Assembly (NCBI GenBank): GCA_964623515.1
Contig: CAZURV010000001.1
Location: forward strand, 87,554 to 151,553
From: RUG714 sp964623515
Lineage (GTDB): Bacteria > Bacillota > Clostridia > Oscillospirales > Acutalibacteraceae
Length of the DNA stretch: 64,000 nt
Direction of reading: 5' to 3'
The notes beneath the pieces are model-generated. The model searched no databases and had not been told where the DNA came from. It was given only the letters and a program-made list of their open reading frames with translations. Of this stretch, positions 61,000 through 64,000 are shown in pieces (the first letter of the stretch is position 1; every line of letters begins with the position of its first letter). A program made the translations under genes and the position numbers.

Positions 61000-62457
61000 T
61001 TACGAAACCGATTCATAATATATATCAATTACGGTTTTAAGCACATCTTCCTCATCAAGATAAGTTGCCGCATATCCTGCTTTGTCTTTCTTTAAGGTGC
61101 CTTTTAGCGTGCGGACATTATCAAAAGAAGTTAAATCCACATTGTGGGTTAAAAACGTTGTGCCGAGATAAGTAATCTGTGAAATTCCTATATTGCTCTG
61201 CATATAGTCCTTACCTGCGTTATAAAGGGCTGTAACTGTGCCAAAATCCTGCCTTGACTGCTGAATAACCTGTGTTACAAAAGCCTTTATATACTGAATT
61301 TGGCGTTCACGGCGCTGTGCGTCTGAATCGAGTGTATCGCCTCGGGAACGAATATATTGTTCTGCAAGCTCTCCCCGGAGCGTATACGTCTCTCCCTTAT
61401 AGAAAGTGTCTCCGAAAGTTTGCAGGCTGGTTATGGTTACGCCACCTACAGCATCGTTAATCTCCGATATGCCACTGATATCAAGCGCCGCATAAGAGCG
61501 AATCGGTACCCCGTACAGTATTCTTGACATGGATTTAATCGTATTTTCACAGCTTGATTCTGCGCCGTCTCCATACGAATATGCAAGGCAGAGCTGTGTT
61601 TTGACAGTATCCGAAAATTCGCCTTTCAGAGTATAGCGGTCAACATCCACAATGCTGTCTCGAGGTAAAGCAATGATATCTGTTTTTCCTGTTTTGGTAT
61701 TAAAGGCGATAACCATATTTACATCGGACTGACCCGCCGTTCCGTTACTAATTTGTGGCGTGCCGAAAGATTCCTGATCAATACCCATAAAAGCAATGGA
61801 TATAACATCATCGTTATATTTATATTTATTACCGTTATATTCAACAATATCACTTCCGTAATTCACATTAACGGTTCCTTTAATCTGTGATTTACCGATG
61901 GTATTAAAAATGAGATATGCGGCAATAATCGACAGGATTAAAAAAAGAATAATCAGAAGAATGATGATTACGGCTCTCTGCGCTCTTGAAAAACGTTTTT
62001 TCTTAGAAGAATGCGTATGCTTTTTTTCATCATGCGGTTCTGCATACTTGTCCATATCTTTGTAATCAGACCTATGAACACTGTGAATACGTTCATAAGG
62101 TTCTGTTGAAAGCTGATGTTTTTCCTCGCTTCCTTTATGCGGAGAATCGCTCTTTCCTTCGTCTGTTTCTGCTTTCGGATCTGATTTGATTTTATTGACT
62201 GGTAAATTTGAGCTGTATGCATCGTTTTTTTCGCTTTTTTCGTTTTTTTCCAATTTTAAAGACTTTTCCCCGCTACCGTTTTTTCCTTTTGAAAAATTCC
62301 TGCCTGTAAGTTCTTCCAAATCATTAAGGAAATTACTTGTGTCCACGTCGTTAACACCTTTTTGCGCATTGTGTTTTTCATCCTTAATTTCTGCAAAAAA
62401 GCGGTCGATATCAAAATCATCACCGATAAGATTCTTATCATCATTTTGTTTGCTCAT
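61000..62457 (-). CDS. LytR-CpsA-Psr (LCP) family protein
   Basis: A 485-residue membrane protein that likely attaches glycopolymers to peptidoglycan. A long, charged N-terminal cytoplasmic region (about 170 residues, Lys/Glu/Ser rich) precedes one membrane segment (AVIIILLIILFLILSIIAAY). The LCP catalytic domain contains DVNMVIAFNTKTGKTDIIAL, PRDSIVDVD and RSRGDTLDSDAQRRERQ with the conserved Asp and Arg residues. The cytoplasmic region is unusually long for the family. It overlaps the sortase gene by 17 bp and so is translated with it. Confidence 0.93.
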   Translation of the reverse strand: MSKQNDDKNLIGDDFDIDRFFAEIKDEKHNAQKGVNDVDTSNFLNDLEELTGRNFSKGKNGSGEKSLKLEKNEKSEKNDAYSSNLPVNKIKSDPKAETDEGKSDSPHKGSEEKHQLSTEPYERIHSVHRSDYKDMDKYAEPHDEKKHTHSSKKKRFSRAQRAVIIILLIILFLILSIIAAYLIFNTIGKSQIKGTVNVNYGSDIVEYNGNKYKYNDDVISIAFMGIDQESFGTPQISNGTAGQSDVNMVIAFNTKTGKTDIIALPRDSIVDVDRYTLKGEFSDTVKTQLCLAYSYGDGAESSCENTIKSMSRILYGVPIRSYAALDISGISEINDAVGGVTITSLQTFGDTFYKGETYTLRGELAEQYIRSRGDTLDSDAQRRERQIQYIKAFVTQVIQQSRQDFGTVTALYNAGKDYMQSNIGISQITYLGTTFLTHNVDLTSFDNVRTLKGTLKKDKAGYAATYLDEEDVLKTVIDIYYESVS

Positions 62458-63238
62458 CTTTAATTAACACCCCATTAACTAAAAACCTTGAACTTTTATC
62501 GCCTGAAATACAAGTGCTGAGCACAACAAGCTTATCATCAATTCCAAGTTCCACGCCGGATCTTACGTTTTTTAAAATAGAAGTCGGATTTTTAACATAA
62601 TCAAAATAATCCGAACGAACCTTTGCATCCAAAAAATCAAAAGAATTCATAATATGACGGTTATCATATTTGTAGGCGGAAACAATCCTGTAAGTAAGTA
62701 TATGTTTCGGAAGATAAATATAAAAATACTCGTTATCATCAAAAAAAGTTTTATCTTCAAAATAATGAAGCGTTGTAAACATGGTTCCCTCGGATTTATA
62801 CATATTATGACCGTACACAAGGGTTACGGGATCTGAAAAATCCAACGAATTGCAAGATTCGGTATAAATGGTGCCGGCAAAAAGATAATTCTTTTTGTAA
62901 TCGTGGTGAAGATAAAATGTATCGTCCACTTTGCTTTGCGCAATCGGATAATTCACTCTTGTATTCGGCACATATATCCATGCGTAAATTTCGGAATTAA
63001 CCTTCTGAAGATCGGAAAATTTCACCGGATTATCCGAAAGCTCCTGATCGGTAGCTGCCGAATGCGATGTTATATCCACATAATCCGTTATATCCGAATA
63101 AGTATGAGCAGATTTGTATTCTTTATACCAATGGTAACCGATAAATGAAAATGCGGCAATTATCAGAACAATTATAAACACGATAATAAGTATAAAAGCT
63201 CTCCTGCCATTGCGATCTTTGCTGTTTTCGTTATCCAT
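62441..63238 (-). CDS. srtB: class B sortase
   Basis: A 265-residue membrane-anchored cysteine transpeptidase. An N-terminal membrane segment (AFILIIVFIIVLIIAAFSFI) is followed by the sortase beta barrel: WIYVPNTRVNYPIAQ, the catalytic histidine in VYGHNM, the catalytic cysteine in VVLSTCISG and the arginine in KSSRFLVNGVLI. The spacing and YPIAQ stretch are those of class B. The start at 63238 has CAGGTG upstream. The gene just upstream encodes a protein with an SPDTG signal, the likely substrate. Confidence 0.93.
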   Translation of the reverse strand: MDNENSKDRNGRRAFILIIVFIIVLIIAAFSFIGYHWYKEYKSAHTYSDITDYVDITSHSAATDQELSDNPVKFSDLQKVNSEIYAWIYVPNTRVNYPIAQSKVDDTFYLHHDYKKNYLFAGTIYTESCNSLDFSDPVTLVYGHNMYKSEGTMFTTLHYFEDKTFFDDNEYFYIYLPKHILTYRIVSAYKYDNRHIMNSFDFLDAKVRSDYFDYVKNPTSILKNVRSGVELGIDDKLVVLSTCISGDKSSRFLVNGVLIKDEQTK

Positions 63239-63260
63239 GATTTCACCTGCAATCATAAAA

Positions 63261-63285
63261 AACCCCGAGATAGTATCTCAGGGTT
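63261..63285 (-). terminator. terminator/attenuator between the SPDTG protein and sortase genes
   Basis: On the minus strand AACCCTGAGATA and TATCTCGGGGTT with a 1-nt loop centre, followed by TTTTT. It ends the abundant surface-protein mRNA and lets some read-through reach srtB. Confidence 0.75.
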
Positions 63286-63299
63286 CAATCTGATTTAAA

Positions 63300-63791
63300 T
63301 TATTTCTGATCTTCCTTTTTCTTTGAAAGGACTGCAATTCCGACAATAGCAGCAACTACAACGCCGCCTGCAACGGAAATGCCTGCAATATCATCTGCAC
63401 CTGTATCCGGAGAAACAGAACCCATGTTGAGCTTTACCGAAACACCTGTTGTTGTTGTCTGCGATGAAGTGGTTTTACTTGCAAACTCAACTTTAATATC
63501 ATGATCCTCTGAAAGATTCTTAAACTCATAATAAGAAACGGGACCGATTTCAACGCCGTCTATCCAAACATTTTTAATATAGTATCCTTCATCAGGATAA
63601 AAATGAAATGTTACATCATCACCCAGTTTGTATGAACCGCCTTTCGGCGCGATACGTCCGCCGATATTCCCAACAACCTCACCTGAAATAACGATAGTAT
63701 TTTCGGGACTCGGCGTTGCTGCAGAAGAAGTGACAGCTAAAGCACTGAATATAAGCATAACCGCAAGAATTAAAGCACTTATCTTTTTCAT
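63300..63791 (-). CDS. small secreted protein with SPDTG sorting signal
   Basis: A 163-residue wall-anchored protein. A signal peptide (MKKISALILAVMLIFSALAV) is followed by a short beta-type domain with NIGGRIAPKGGSYKLGDDV and a PDEGYYIKNVWIDG stretch resembling the bacterial InlB B-repeat/Big-type fold. A Ser/Thr linker follows, then SPDTG, a hydrophobic segment and a lysine-rich tail (LSKKKEDQK). SPDTG fits the (S/P)PxTG signals used by class B sortases of Clostridia. The start at 63791 has GAGGT 8 bp upstream. A consensus promoter lies at 63836-63864. Confidence 0.88.
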   Translation of the reverse strand: MKKISALILAVMLIFSALAVTSSAATPSPENTIVISGEVVGNIGGRIAPKGGSYKLGDDVTFHFYPDEGYYIKNVWIDGVEIGPVSYYEFKNLSEDHDIKVEFASKTTSSQTTTTGVSVKLNMGSVSPDTGADDIAGISVAGGVVVAAIVGIAVLSKKKEDQK

Positions 63792-63835
63792 AATCATATA
63801 CCTCAAATTATAATAATCCGCTATAATTTTATTTG

Positions 63836-63864
63836 ATTATATCATAATTAAATAATATTGTCAA
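63836..63864 (-). promoter_or_regulatory. sigma-A promoter for the SPDTG protein and sortase operon
   Basis: Minus strand: TTGACA at 63859-63864, 17-bp spacer, TATAAT at 63836-63841 with a TGA extension. Full consensus, so expression should be high. Confidence 0.85.
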
Positions 63865-64000
63865 TATAAAAAGAAATGCATTCAGAATATTTCCCGAAAG
63901 CTACAAATACCCATGTGATGAAAAATTATCATAAAAAATCCGCCGGCAAAAGAGGGTGCAACTTAGGGATTTACGAAAACAAGTAAATTTCAACTGACAC

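Noticed and set aside
1..64000. CRISPR array, tRNA or rRNA genes, prophage
   Set aside because: No regularly spaced direct repeats, cloverleaf-like sequences, rRNA motifs or phage gene clusters were seen on either strand.

Overview
The window looks like a chromosomal segment of an anaerobic, spore-forming Clostridia bacterium, most likely of the Ruminococcaceae/Oscillospirales type. That is an inference from gene content. spoIVB and spo0A indicate endospore formation. SepF, DivIVA, a class B sortase and an LCP protein indicate a Gram-positive envelope, and a diaminopimelate dehydrogenase fits meso-DAP peptidoglycan. A secreted protein with a dockerin-like end, plus GH2 and GH3 glycosidases, fit a gut or fibre-associated life. 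Base composition is moderately AT-rich. Promoters are classic sigma-A (TTGACA, 17 bp, TATAAT) and ribosome binding sites are strong AGGAGG types. No tRNA, rRNA, CRISPR array, prophage or intact transposon was seen.

Layout. 1-7 kb (minus): a truncated cysteine desulfurase with a DUF3343 partner, a GH2 glycosidase, der, a DUF512 radical SAM protein, rpmF and yceD. 7-12.8 kb: a small P-loop protein, pgi, a D,D-carboxypeptidase, mtaB (plus) and ddh. 13-18 kb: an EamA exporter, small membrane proteins, a DUF2804 protein, a 0.7 kb AT-rich gap and spoIVB. 18.5-26.4 kb: two very large divergent secreted proteins that are collinear paralogues with different C-termini. The pair is flanked by inverted copies of a degenerate repeat, one of which abuts a hydrolase gene remnant. 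26.7-34.4 kb: GH3 beta-glucosidase, rmuC, a zinc-ribbon protein, a SigH-like sigma factor, and dinB with a LexA box divergent from nfo.

34.4-52.3 kb is a nearly uninterrupted minus-strand housekeeping block. It runs miaB, ylbF-like, mutS, mutL, miaA, a HlyD-like protein, yggS, sepF, divIVA, ileS, lspA, rluD, split transketolase and a ComEA-like protein. tRNA modification, mismatch repair, cell division and lipoprotein processing are therefore physically linked. 52.4-54.4 kb holds spo0A, a 35-residue membrane protein, a structured non-coding stretch and a CarD-family regulator. 54.6-64 kb holds a pyridoxal kinase-like gene, nadE, a surface-glycan operon (GT8, TVP38-like, O-antigen-ligase-like) and a wall-anchoring locus. 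In that locus a secreted protein ending in an SPDTG sorting signal is followed by sortase B and an LCP protein.

The most unusual items are the divergent giant paralogues, a dispersed repeat family of at least four degenerate copies, and candidate non-coding RNAs near 16.9, 53.7 and 55.7 kb. The rest is ordinary chromosomal backbone.
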